From positions 1 through 31,311 of the forward strand of contig CAZBVM010000005.1 in assembly GCA_964495505.1 (NCBI GenBank): a stretch of 31,311 bases of DNA. Reading direction: 5' to 3'. Origin of the DNA: JACPHB01 sp964495505. Lineage in GTDB: Bacteria > Patescibacteriota > Minisyncoccia > UBA10092. Position 1 is the stretch's first letter. Each line of letters opens with the position of its first letter. This document shows, piece by piece, positions 1-5,826 of this stretch. The notes under the pieces were generated by a model. That model saw only the letters and a program-made list of their open reading frames with translations. It was not told where the DNA came from and did no database searches. A program made the translations under genes and the position numbers.

Positions 1-103
1 AAACCGCGTTCACCAATTCGCCGCTTTTGGTTGTAAGCGGCGGCAGAGCGTGATAGGCGCGATGAATAAGAGCATGGGAATCGATTAAAATAAGGTGTTT
101 CAT
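1..103 (-). CDS. polA: DNA polymerase I, N-terminal fragment (5'-nuclease domain), partial
   Basis: Only the first 34 codons are inside the window, and the gene runs off the left edge. The ATG is at 103-101 on the minus strand. The translation starts MKHLILIDSHALIHRAYHAL and continues PPLTTKSGELVNAV. That is the typical opening of the 5'-3' exonuclease/FEN domain of PolA: a hydrophobic strand ending in the metal-binding Asp, then the HALIHRAYHALP motif. The family removes RNA primers and fills gaps during replication and repair. tsaE lies just upstream on the same strand, separated by about 100 bp of AT-rich spacer. A stand-alone 5'-nuclease without the polymerase domain cannot be excluded from so short a piece. 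Confidence 0.8.
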   Translation of the reverse strand, partial: MKHLILIDSHALIHRAYHALPPLTTKSGELVNAV

Positions 104-209
104 AAATAATTTTTAATTATCAATTTACAATTCTCATTGAATTTTCAATTAATTAATTTTCAAACTGTTTGAAAATTGTTAAATTAAATCATTTATTGAA
201 AATTGAAAA
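104..209. repeat. AT-rich spacer with a perfect AT hairpin
   Basis: Spacer between polA and tsaE built from variants of AATTGAAAATT and TTTTCAATT. At 155-164 and 168-177 there are perfect 10-bp inverted arms (AATTTTCAAA / TTTGAAAATT) around a 3-nt loop. No ORF or promoter stands out. Low-complexity AT spacers of this kind recur in the window, for example at 18350-18387. Confidence 0.5.
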
Positions 210-659
210 TTAGAAATTGAAAATTTGAATCTTTCTTCTATGGCTTACCAGATTACTAAACTTAATCCAAGTAATTTTTTTCGGTAATAATCGTTTAACT
301 CTATCCGCCCATTCAATAACAATTATATTTTCCGTATTATTTATCAAATCTTTAAATCCGAGTTCCAAAAGTTCCTTGGGATTTTTTAGTCGGTAAGCGT
401 CAATATGATAAAAATTTTTATATTTTTTAAATGAAATCGAAAATTGTTTAAGTATTAAAAAAGTCGGACTTAAAACATTTTCTTCAATTCCAAGCCCAAG
501 GGCCAACCCCTGAATAAAAGTGGTTTTCCCGGAGCCCAAATTTCCTTCCAAAGCGATTATTAACGCTTGTCTTGAGATAATCAACTGTTTTAAATTTACG
601 ATAAAATCCAAACCGATTTGTTTGGTTTCTTGCGCCGATTTGGTGATTATTTCCAACAT
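210..659 (-). CDS. tsaE: tRNA threonylcarbamoyladenosine biosynthesis ATPase TsaE
   Basis: 149 aa when started at the ATG 659-657 (MLEIITKSAQET). An upstream in-frame start near 701 lies inside a strong hairpin (686-705) and adds residues unlike the family, so it was not used. TsaE is the small P-loop ATPase that works with TsaB/TsaD to make t6A37 on ANN-decoding tRNAs. Visible signatures are the Walker A GNLGSGKTT (about residues 39-47), the conserved SPTF segment, HIDAYRL (about residue 90), a LELGF motif, and IIVIEWADRV near the end, which carries the conserved Glu-Trp. The length matches the usual 140-160 aa. It is followed on the same strand by polA, and no clear promoter was found. Confidence 0.92.
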   Translation of the reverse strand: MLEIITKSAQETKQIGLDFIVNLKQLIISRQALIIALEGNLGSGKTTFIQGLALGLGIEENVLSPTFLILKQFSISFKKYKNFYHIDAYRLKNPKELLELGFKDLINNTENIIVIEWADRVKRLLPKKITWIKFSNLVSHRRKIQIFNF

Positions 660-673
660 AAAGATAAGTTGAT

Positions 674-705
674 AATAACAATAATGGCGTTGCCGAAGCA
701 ACGCC
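674..705 (-). terminator. Hairpin downstream of the secreted-protein gene, probable terminator
   Basis: GGCGTTGC (686-693) and GCAACGCC (698-705) form a perfect 8-bp stem. On the minus strand the loop is the very stable TTCG tetraloop and the stem is followed by ATTATTGTTATT. It starts 17 bp after the stop codon of the 117-aa gene. The U tract is imperfect, so termination is inferred. Confidence 0.6.
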
Positions 706-722
706 TAAAAATACATCTTCTA

Positions 723-1076
723 CTATCTATATTCCCAGTGGCCAGGGATAAACACCGTGATTTGCACTGGATAGCAATAGTGACGCTGATACATATATTC
801 ACAAACTGTTTGCCACCGCAGTTCATAATGATCTGGAACCCAAATCGGCTGCGGCTGATAAACCGGCGGGGGGTAATAAATCGGCGGAGGATAATGAGGA
901 TAAACCGGACCGACAACAATTTTATCGTGGCTGTTTAAAACGGAGCCGAGCAAAAATCCCCCCAAAAACACCCCGCCAATCATCCAGCCATTATTGCCGC
1001 CAGCATTGGCTGGTGCCGGAACTACGACTACTGCAATAACCAACAAAATCAAAACAATCGCAATAGACCGTTTCAT
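723..1076 (-). CDS. Small secreted Pro/Tyr-rich protein, function unknown
   Basis: 117 aa. The N-terminus is a clear Sec signal peptide: MKRS, then a hydrophobic stretch of about 15 residues ending PAPANAG, with likely cleavage after ANA. Next comes a glycine-zipper-like hydrophobic segment (GGVFLGGFLLGSVL, about residues 34-47). After it is a segment of repeated Pro/Tyr (YPHYPPPIYYPPPVYQPQP, about 64-82), and the end is IPGHWEYR, with two Cys in the last third. I recognise no named family, though short YxxPGHW-type exported proteins of unknown function exist. The start is well fixed: a perfect AAGGAGG lies just upstream (1083-1089), and a consensus promoter lies at 1125-1153. It is a monocistronic unit with its own hairpin at 686-705, which suggests strong expression. 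An envelope or surface role is inference. Confidence 0.75.
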   Translation of the reverse strand: MKRSIAIVLILLVIAVVVVPAPANAGGNNGWMIGGVFLGGFLLGSVLNSHDKIVVGPVYPHYPPPIYYPPPVYQPQPIWVPDHYELRWQTVCEYMYQRHYCYPVQITVFIPGHWEYR

Positions 1077-1082
1077 TTTAAG

Positions 1083-1089
1083 TCCTCCT
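1083..1089 (-). promoter_or_regulatory. Strong Shine-Dalgarno (AAGGAGG) for the 117-aa secreted protein
   Basis: The plus strand reads CCTCCTT immediately upstream of the CAT at 1074-1076. Most core gene starts examined in this window have no recognisable Shine-Dalgarno, so this one both fixes the start and sets the gene apart. Confidence 0.85.
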
Positions 1090-1124
1090 TTTTAACTTTT
1101 TAAACATCAAGCTTAGTTATTGAT

Positions 1125-1153
1125 ATAATACACCTAAATAAATAGTTTGTCAA
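1125..1153 (-). promoter_or_regulatory. Sigma70-type promoter for the secreted-protein gene
   Basis: On the minus strand: TTGACA (1153-1148), a 17-bp spacer, then TATTAT (1130-1125). The predicted start near 1118 gives a leader of about 40 nt that contains the AAGGAGG site. Confidence 0.8.
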
Positions 1154-1189
1154 TCTCAAAAATTATACTCAATTTATCCACAGTTTTAT

Positions 1190-1218
1190 TTGACCGAAGA
1201 TTTTAACAGCGTTATGTT
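1190..1218 (+). promoter_or_regulatory. Possible promoter for pilB
   Basis: TTGACC (1190-1195), 17-bp spacer, TATGTT (1213-1218) upstream of pilB. It matches the consensus only moderately, and the leader would be about 90 nt. Confidence 0.35.
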
Positions 1219-1290
1219 CATCTATTAACTAGAAGGATTGGGGACAAGAATATTTGTAAATTAACCGATAAAATTAGAGAATTAATACGA

Positions 1291-1310
1291 CGTTCCGCGC
1301 TGGCGGGACG
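1291..1310 (+). repeat. GC-rich palindrome abutting the pilB start
   Basis: The 20-bp sequence CGTTCCGCGCTGGCGGGACG folds with itself (CCGC/GCGG around GCTG, with CGT/ACG outside). It ends 3 nt before the pilB ATG, where a ribosome-binding site should be. It resembles the other short GC-rich palindromes in this window and could hide or provide the weak GGGA site. Confidence 0.5.
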
Positions 1311-1313
1311 AGA

Positions 1314-3008
1314 ATGAGCAAAAATATTTTTTCTTTAGTCAAAAACATGAAATTCCAAGAAGAAAAACAAAAAGAGTTTTTAGCTAAGGTCCGGCAAGAG
1401 GAAAAAGAAGACCGGGCAAAACTTCTGGCGGAAAAACTTGGACTTCCTTATCTTAATTTGTCCTTCACGCCGATTGAGGAGGATGCTTTAATTATAATTT
1501 CAAAAGAGTTGTCGGAATCGGCCAAGGCCGCAATTATAAATAAAGAAGCAAAACTACTTCAGTTAATCGCTTTAAATCCCGACGAGAAAGAAGTTCAATT
1601 GCTTATTGCCGATTTAGAAAAGAAAGGATTTGTCGTAAAGATTTTTATTGTTTCAGAAAGTAGTTTAAAAAAAGCTCTGTCCCGATACCCTTCCCAAAAA
1701 GAAGTTAAAGAAATTACCGGCACAGTCAAAATATCGGATGAAGCACTGGTTGGGCTTAAAAAAGAAATAACCGGCAGAGCAACCCTTAAAGAAATCTTAG
1801 AAAAATTATTTGAAGCCAAAACTTCGGAAATTACTGAAGCGGTTTTAGCGGGAGCTTTAATTAACAAAGCTTCGGATATTCATTTTGAGCCGGAAAAAGA
1901 CAGAATCCGAATAAGATTGCGGCTTGACGGCGTTTTGGAAGATATTATTTTTATGCCAGCTTTAATTTATTCACTGGTATTAAACCGCGTTAAATTGCTT
2001 TCCGGATTAAAACTAAACGTCCACGAAAAGGCCCAGGATGGGCGTTTCAGCATCATAAGCGGCGATTCAGCTATAGAAATCAGAACTTCGGTATTGCCCG
2101 GAGCTTACGGCGAGAATATCGTAATGCGTATTCTTGACCCAAGTATAATAAAAATTGATTTGGAGAAATTGGGTATAAGAGAAGATGATCTTAAAATTAT
2201 AGAAAAACAATTACAGAAACCGACCGGTATGGTGCTTACCACCGGCCCAACCGGCTCCGGTAAAACCACCACTCTTTATGCTTTTATTAAAAAAATTCTC
2301 ACGCCCGATGTTAAAATAATCACCATTGAAGACCCGATTGAGTATCACATTGAGGGCATTTCTCAAACTCAAGTTGAACCCGATAAGGGCTATACTTTTG
2401 AAAACGGCCTGCGTTCCATTGTCCGCCAAGACCCTGATGTAATTTTCGTAGGTGAACTCCGTGATTTTGAAACGGCAGAAATCGCCATGCACGCCGCCCT
2501 AACCGGCCACCTGGTTTTCTCAACACTTCATACTAACGACGCTATTGGCGCCGTCCCCCGCCTTATAGATCTCGGTGTTAAGCCGCCAGTGATCGCCCCC
2601 GCTATTAATTTACTAATGGCCCAGCGCCTGCTAAGAAAGCTTTGCCCCAAATGCGCTTTTAAAAGAAATATAAGCAAAGAAGAACTGCAAAAGTTTAAAA
2701 AAATTCTGGCAAACTTGCCGTCAAGAGTTAAACTAGAAACTGAATTAACCGATAAAACCCACATTCGCGAAGCTAAAGGCTGTCAAGAATGCCACGGCGG
2801 TTATTCGGGCAGAGTAGCGGTTATGGAACTGTTTGAAATTACCGACGAAGTTGAAAAATTAATATTAAAATCTCCCGCCGAAGTGGAATTAAAAGAAGCG
2901 GCTAAAAAAACCGGAATGGTCACAATGATTCAAGACGCGGTTATTAAAATTTTAAGAGGAGTAACAACAATTGAAGAAACAGAAAGAATTTTAGGTTCTT
3001 TAGATTAG
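1314..3008 (+). CDS. pilB: Type IV pilus assembly ATPase PilB (GspE/PulE family)
   Basis: 564 aa, the usual size. An N-terminal MshEN-like region (about 1-150) precedes the secretion-ATPase core. Visible motifs are the ASDIHFEP box (186-193), Walker A GPTGSGKT (311-318), the Asp box ITIEDPIEY (336-344), Walker B RQDPDVIFVGELRD (371-384) and the His box TGHLVFSTLHTNDA (397-410). Two CxxC pairs (CPKC 444-447, CQEC 490-493) form the zinc site typical of PilB/GspE. The family is a cytoplasmic hexamer that powers pilus extension or type II secretion. Lack of a membrane segment and the His/Asp boxes separate it from VirB11. No pilin or PilC gene is adjacent. The start ATG follows a GC-rich palindrome and has no good Shine-Dalgarno. 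MKFQEEK, ten codons further in, is an alternative start. Confidence 0.93.
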   Translation: MSKNIFSLVKNMKFQEEKQKEFLAKVRQEEKEDRAKLLAEKLGLPYLNLSFTPIEEDALIIISKELSESAKAAIINKEAKLLQLIALNPDEKEVQLLIADLEKKGFVVKIFIVSESSLKKALSRYPSQKEVKEITGTVKISDEALVGLKKEITGRATLKEILEKLFEAKTSEITEAVLAGALINKASDIHFEPEKDRIRIRLRLDGVLEDIIFMPALIYSLVLNRVKLLSGLKLNVHEKAQDGRFSIISGDSAIEIRTSVLPGAYGENIVMRILDPSIIKIDLEKLGIREDDLKIIEKQLQKPTGMVLTTGPTGSGKTTTLYAFIKKILTPDVKIITIEDPIEYHIEGISQTQVEPDKGYTFENGLRSIVRQDPDVIFVGELRDFETAEIAMHAALTGHLVFSTLHTNDAIGAVPRLIDLGVKPPVIAPAINLLMAQRLLRKLCPKCAFKRNISKEELQKFKKILANLPSRVKLETELTDKTHIREAKGCQECHGGYSGRVAVMELFEITDEVEKLILKSPAEVELKEAAKKTGMVTMIQDAVIKILRGVTTIEETERILGSLD

Positions 3009-3010
3009 CC

Positions 3011-3050
3011 TCTTTAGCTTCACTAGTTTCACTAGCTTCATTAGCTTATT
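3011..3050 (+). repeat. 9-bp direct repeats and left arm of an inverted repeat flanking the S23-like gene
   Basis: Degenerate 9-bp units (TAGCTTCAC, TAGTTTCAC, TAGCTTCAT) run from 3015 to 3048. The 12-mer TAGCTTCATTAG at 3033-3044 is exactly repeated in inverted orientation at 3428-3439, just past the four-helix-bundle gene, where related GAAGCTAAG units also occur (3408-3425). Confidence 0.7.
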
Positions 3051-3092
3051 ATGATTCATTCATACAAAAACTTAATTGTTTGGTAAAAATCA

Positions 3093-3431
3093 ATGGAATT
3101 AGTATCAGAAATCTATAATTTGACTGAAAAATTTCCTAAAGAAGAACAATTTGGTCTCGTAACACAAATGAGACGTTGTGCAATATCTATCCCATCTAAT
3201 ATTGCCGAAGGAAGATATAGAGGAACTAAAAAAGATTTTATTCAATTTTTAAGAATAGCATATAGTTCCGGCGCTGAACTCGAAACTCAGATAGAAATAG
3301 CAAAAAATCTATCTAAAATAAAAAATGATGACTTATTCAAAACTGATTCCTTATTGCTAGAAGTAATGAAAATGCTAAATGTAATAATTAGAAATCTTAA
3401 CCCTAACGAAGCTAAGGAAGCTAAAATCTAA
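3093..3431 (+). CDS. Four-helix bundle protein, S23/IVP family, 5' end interrupted by TAA
   Basis: 112 aa from this ATG, clearly the S23 ribosomal/intervening-sequence four-helix-bundle family: EIYNLTEKFPKEEQFGL, then QMRRCAISIPSNIAEG (about 27-42), then the FIQFLRIAYSSGAELETQ helix. Family members normally start with a segment like fxxLxVWQkaxxL. Here that segment exists in frame upstream: ATG at 3051 reads MIHSYKNLIVW, then TAA at 3084-3086, then KS and the ATG at 3093. The conserved Gln codon after IVW appears to have changed from CAA to TAA. The gene is either a recent pseudogene or is reinitiated at 3093 without helix 1. The molecular role of the family is poorly understood; some members are encoded inside 23S rRNA genes. 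A 12-bp inverted repeat flanks the gene. Confidence 0.8.
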   Translation: MELVSEIYNLTEKFPKEEQFGLVTQMRRCAISIPSNIAEGRYRGTKKDFIQFLRIAYSSGAELETQIEIAKNLSKIKNDDLFKTDSLLLEVMKMLNVIIRNLNPNEAKEAKI

Positions 3432-3439
3432 TGAAGCTA
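3428..3439 (+). repeat. Right arm of the inverted repeat flanking the S23-like gene
   Basis: CTAATGAAGCTA is the exact reverse complement of 3033-3044 and contains the TAA stop of the S23-like gene. In 23S rRNA intervening sequences the same protein family also sits within a stem formed by flanking inverted repeats, so the resemblance may be meaningful. Confidence 0.65.
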
Positions 3440-3442
3440 TTT

Positions 3443-3624
3443 GTTCCTAATAATCTCGAGGCAATAGTCCTCCGAGCCAGCTCGAAGGGATAGGACTAAT
3501 CTGTGAAAAGATCCAGTCGGAACCAGATCAACCGACAGGAAAAAGCCCCCGAAAAAGCCGAATAAATAAATTTTTTAGGCCTTTATTGCCTCGAGGTTAA
3601 TAAGAACAAGTTTCTTATATTTCA
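3443..3624 (-). ncRNA. Candidate structured non-coding RNA, family not recognised
   Basis: A perfect consensus promoter (3631-3659) fires leftward into this 180-bp non-coding stretch. Its ends form a long closing stem. CTCGAGGCAATA (3455-3466) pairs perfectly with TATTGCCTCGAG (3584-3595), and the stem extends outward imperfectly to GTTC (3443-3446) / GAAC (3604-3607). Inside are an arm with GTCCT/AGGAC (3467-3471/3491-3495) capped by CGAG/CTCG, and a region where GTCGG/CCGAC (3516-3520/3532-3536) interleaves with GATC/GATC, so a pseudoknot is possible. No ORF of note occurs on either strand. I do not see the hallmarks of tmRNA, RNase P RNA or the small SRP RNA. The 3' end is uncertain because no U tract follows the closing stem. 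Confidence 0.55.
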
Positions 3625-3630
3625 ACTATT

Positions 3631-3659
3631 ATTATACTTTAAATCAATAAGTTTGTCAA
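3631..3659 (-). promoter_or_regulatory. Perfect consensus promoter for the minus-strand RNA
   Basis: On the minus strand: TTGACA (3659-3654), 17 bp, TATAAT (3636-3631). This is an exact match to the sigma70 consensus with optimal spacing. The start is predicted near 3624. On the plus strand the same bases contain TATACT (3633-3638), which could be a weak -10 for ruvB, so two divergent promoters may overlap. Confidence 0.85.
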
Positions 3660-3668
3660 CCGAAAAAT

Positions 3669-4688
3669 ATGGAAGGATTAAGCGCTACAACTCCAAAATT
3701 AAAGCCGGAAGACCGCACTTTGGACCAGGCCTTGAGGCCAAAAAGCTGGAATGAATACATTGGGCAAGATAGAGCCAAAGTTAGTTTGAAGATTTTGATT
3801 GAAGCGGCTAAAAAACGCTCCGAACCGATTGACCATTTGCTTTTATACGGCCCGGCCGGTTTAGGCAAAACCACTTTGGCCTATATTATAGCGCGGGAAA
3901 TGAACGCCAGCATGAAAATAACTTCCGGGCCGGCAATTGAAAAAGTTGGCGATTTGGCTTCAATTTTAACCAACCTTAACAGCGGAGATATTCTTTTTAT
4001 TGACGAGGCTCACCGCCTCAATAAAGCCATAGAAGAGATTCTTTACCCAGCGATGGAAAACCGGATGCTCCATATTATCATCGGAAAGGGTCCGTCGGCT
4101 CGAACTCTCCAGCTTGACCTGCCGCCGTTTTCACTGATTGCCGCCACTACCCGCGTCGGACTTCTATCAAACCCTCTGCGTTCCCGTTTTGGCGTTACTT
4201 TCCGGCTGGATTTTTATAATATCGCTGATATTGAAAACATCTTAAAAAGATCGACTAGCCTGATGAATCTTCAAACCGAAACCGAGGCCTTAAAACTAAT
4301 TGCGCAGTCGTCAAGATATACGCCCCGGGTCGCCAACCGGCTTTTAAAAAGAGTGCGCGACTTTGCCGAAGTTGAGGGAGTTGGGCTGGTGACAAAAGAA
4401 ATAACCCAACGCGCTTTGGCGCTTTTAGAAATTGACCATCTGGGGCTGGAATCAACCGACCGCCGGCTGATGGAAACAATAATCAAAAATTTCAATGGCG
4501 GACCGGTGGGACTGCAGGCACTCGCTGCCGCCACCTCCGAAGAACTTGATACAATTGAAGATATTTACGAACCCTATCTGCTGCAACTTGGATTTTTGCA
4601 TCGCACCGCTCGCGGCCGCATCGCCACCCGCCTCGCCTACGAACATTTGGGATTAAAATTACCGCCAGAAAATCAGAACTTATTGTAG
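3669..4688 (+). CDS. ruvB: Holliday junction branch-migration ATPase RuvB
   Basis: 339 aa, normal length. RuvB forms hexameric rings that pull DNA through RuvA-bound Holliday junctions. The AAA+ large domain shows RPKSWNEYIGQ (23-33), Walker A GPAGLGKT (61-68), Walker B ILFIDEAHR (108-116), sensor 1 AATTR (158-162) and the arginine-finger loop LRSRFG (170-175). The C-terminal winged-helix domain ends with TARGRIAT and HLGL. The ATG at 3669 fits the family start but has no Shine-Dalgarno. The predicted 5' leader is short, or transcription may come from upstream. ruvC lies about 1.7 kb downstream, separated by the GC-rich orphan gene and yebC. ruvA is not in this window. Confidence 0.96.
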   Translation: MEGLSATTPKLKPEDRTLDQALRPKSWNEYIGQDRAKVSLKILIEAAKKRSEPIDHLLLYGPAGLGKTTLAYIIAREMNASMKITSGPAIEKVGDLASILTNLNSGDILFIDEAHRLNKAIEEILYPAMENRMLHIIIGKGPSARTLQLDLPPFSLIAATTRVGLLSNPLRSRFGVTFRLDFYNIADIENILKRSTSLMNLQTETEALKLIAQSSRYTPRVANRLLKRVRDFAEVEGVGLVTKEITQRALALLEIDHLGLESTDRRLMETIIKNFNGGPVGLQALAAATSEELDTIEDIYEPYLLQLGFLHRTARGRIATRLAYEHLGLKLPPENQNLL

Positions 4689-4701
4689 GCTTTATGGCAA
4701 T

Positions 4702-4732
4702 AAAAAAACCAGCGCCCGTACTGGCGCGCTGG
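4702..4732 (-). terminator. Rho-independent terminator of the GC-rich orphan gene
   Basis: CCAGCGC (4709-4715) and GCGCTGG (4726-4732) form a 7-bp GC stem. On the minus strand it is followed by seven Ts (4708-4702). It lies 20 bp past the stop of the 212-aa gene, and on the plus strand it may also mark the end of the ruvB message. Confidence 0.88.
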
Positions 4733-4752
4733 TGCGATGGTTGCTGATTGCC

Positions 4753-5391
4753 CTAGCTGATGAGGCCGAGCGATTTTGCGGTGCCCACAGCGAGCACGCG
4801 ATCCTGCTCCAGGGCGTTCCGGACTCGCCGGCGAAGCTTGGCAACCTCCTCCCGGCTGTAACGCCGGAGCTCGACATAACAATCGCCGCCCGCTTCTATC
4901 ATCTCCCACCGATCGTCGTACTTGCAGAGACCCAGCCGGAATAACCTCCATATCACCTTCGGACGGTCAGCCTTGCAGAGCTCAGCAGATGGACAGAAGC
5001 GAAGCGGCACGAACTGGACGAGAGAGACTGCCCCATCGCGACAGCCCACCAAGACCGAGAAGGCCTTGTTGGTGTCCAGCCGGACATCGGCAACGGCACG
5101 TTCCCAATCGAGCTGGCTCAAGAAATGAGGTTGCGGGACAGTGCCGCACTTCCATCGTCGGGTATGCTCATACATCGGGTCGAAGCCCGAACCGGAAAAG
5201 CGCGCAATGATAGTATTCTCCGCTTGACTTGCCACGGGGACACCCCCGTGCCATTTCACCCAAACGTCGGGGAGTAACCCCTCCCGGTATGCATCCCATA
5301 CCGACTGGCGTATGAAAAGGATGTATTTCTCCCCGCCAAGGCGCTCGGTGAAGTGGGTGGCCCCTCGGATATCTACTCCCGGTACTCTCAT
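4753..5391 (-). CDS. GC-rich orphan protein of unknown function (212 aa)
   Basis: 212 aa with no family I recognise. The sequence is soluble-looking and basic. It starts MRVPGVDIRGATHFTERLGG, has several Trp (VWVKWHGG about 43-50, KVIWRLFRLG about 145-154), scattered Cys, and a basic C-terminal helix (EEVAKLRRRVRNALEQDR, about 179-196). No signal peptide or membrane segment is seen. The gene is much richer in GC than its neighbours and prefers G/C-ending codons. Strong signals support the minus strand: AAAGGAGA just upstream of the ATG, a TTGACA-N17-TATGTT promoter at 5511-5539, and a classic terminator after the stop. The plus-strand ORF over 4776-5210 has none of these and was discarded. 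The gene splits ruvB from yebC-ruvC and is probably acquired. No function is proposed. Confidence 0.75.
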   Translation of the reverse strand: MRVPGVDIRGATHFTERLGGEKYILFIRQSVWDAYREGLLPDVWVKWHGGVPVASQAENTIIARFSGSGFDPMYEHTRRWKCGTVPQPHFLSQLDWERAVADVRLDTNKAFSVLVGCRDGAVSLVQFVPLRFCPSAELCKADRPKVIWRLFRLGLCKYDDRWEMIEAGGDCYVELRRYSREEVAKLRRRVRNALEQDRVLAVGTAKSLGLIS

Positions 5392-5510
5392 GGGTATCTC
5401 CTTTGCTCGCGTTCCGGACGACGCCGGAACTGGCGCGCAGAGATAGGTTTTGCGTGATTCGATGGCACCACGCCAGCCATGTCACATGTCAAAGGACTGA
5501 GCGAGACTAA
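5392..5510 (-). promoter_or_regulatory. Structured leader of the orphan gene
   Basis: The predicted 5' leader is about 110 nt long. It contains a perfect 7-bp hairpin, GTTCCGG (5411-5417) / CCGGAAC (5424-5430), a few bases upstream of the Shine-Dalgarno AAAGGAGA (about 5397-5404). The leader is as GC-rich as the gene. A role in translational control is possible but not shown. Confidence 0.4.
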
Positions 5511-5539
5511 AACATAGCATGAACTGAATTGTTTGTCAA
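5511..5539 (-). promoter_or_regulatory. Sigma70-type promoter for the 212-aa orphan gene
   Basis: On the minus strand: TTGACA (5539-5534), 17 bp, TATGTT (5516-5511). The -35 continues TTGACAAAC, as in the promoters at 1125-1153 and 3631-3659. Confidence 0.75.
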
Positions 5540-5631
5540 GCAAACCGTCATGTGTGTGGACACTACCGCACACCGTTGACACAATGAACAAAGTTATTAA
5601 GAGTATTCCTATTGAATTACCCCGCACTAAT

Positions 5632-5714
5632 TTTGCAAGATGTCCAGCGCAATCCGCTTCGCCCATCAAGGTTTGCGCCTATTCGGCGCGCGCGGATTGC
5701 GTTAAATTTGCAAA
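5632..5714. repeat. GC-rich nested inverted repeat upstream of yebC
   Basis: GCGCAATCCGC (5647-5657) pairs with GCGGATTGCGT (5692-5702), 11 bp with one G-T. An outer pair, TTTGCAA (5632-5638) / TTGCAAA (5708-5714), encloses it. The 34-nt loop is GC-rich and can fold further. It may be a palindromic insertion or an operator, since it runs into the likely -35 of the yebC promoter. The remaining intergenic bases from 5540 to 5631 hold only a small GTGTG/CACAC hairpin near 5551-5572. Confidence 0.6.
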
Positions 5715-5726
5715 TATTTATAATAT
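5698..5726 (+). promoter_or_regulatory. Probable promoter of yebC-ruvC
   Basis: TATAAT sits at about 5720-5725, with TTGCGT about 16 bp upstream. The -35 overlaps the right arm of the inverted repeat at 5692-5702. The leader of about 95 nt contains an imperfect hairpin (AGAGC near 5760 with GCTCT near 5800). Confidence 0.5.
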
Positions 5727-5826
5727 ACTCCAAGATTGGTTTAGAAACATGGCAAAATTAGAGCGGGGTGCTCGATTTTATTATTAAATTTTTATCGCTC
5801 TGCTCTAAAATTTAAACAAAATCGGC

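Noticed and set aside
1174..1182. Perfect DnaA box TTATCCACA near pilB as an origin
   Set aside because: A single copy with no cluster and no AT-rich unwinding region, more than 10 kb from dnaA. A second perfect box (26577-26585) is inside rsmA coding sequence.
3084..3086. TAA read as a sense codon (alternative genetic code)
   Set aside because: Known recoding in CPR involves TGA, and TAA is used as a normal stop in the other genes here. A point mutation is simpler.
4776..5210. 144-aa plus-strand ORF opposite the GC-rich orphan gene
   Set aside because: High GC opens several frames here. Only the minus-strand ORF has a promoter, Shine-Dalgarno and terminator in the right places.
5749..5787. 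12-codon upstream ORF (MAKLERGARFYY) before yebC
   Set aside because: No Shine-Dalgarno and no attenuator-like codon run. It overlaps a leader hairpin and could be chance.
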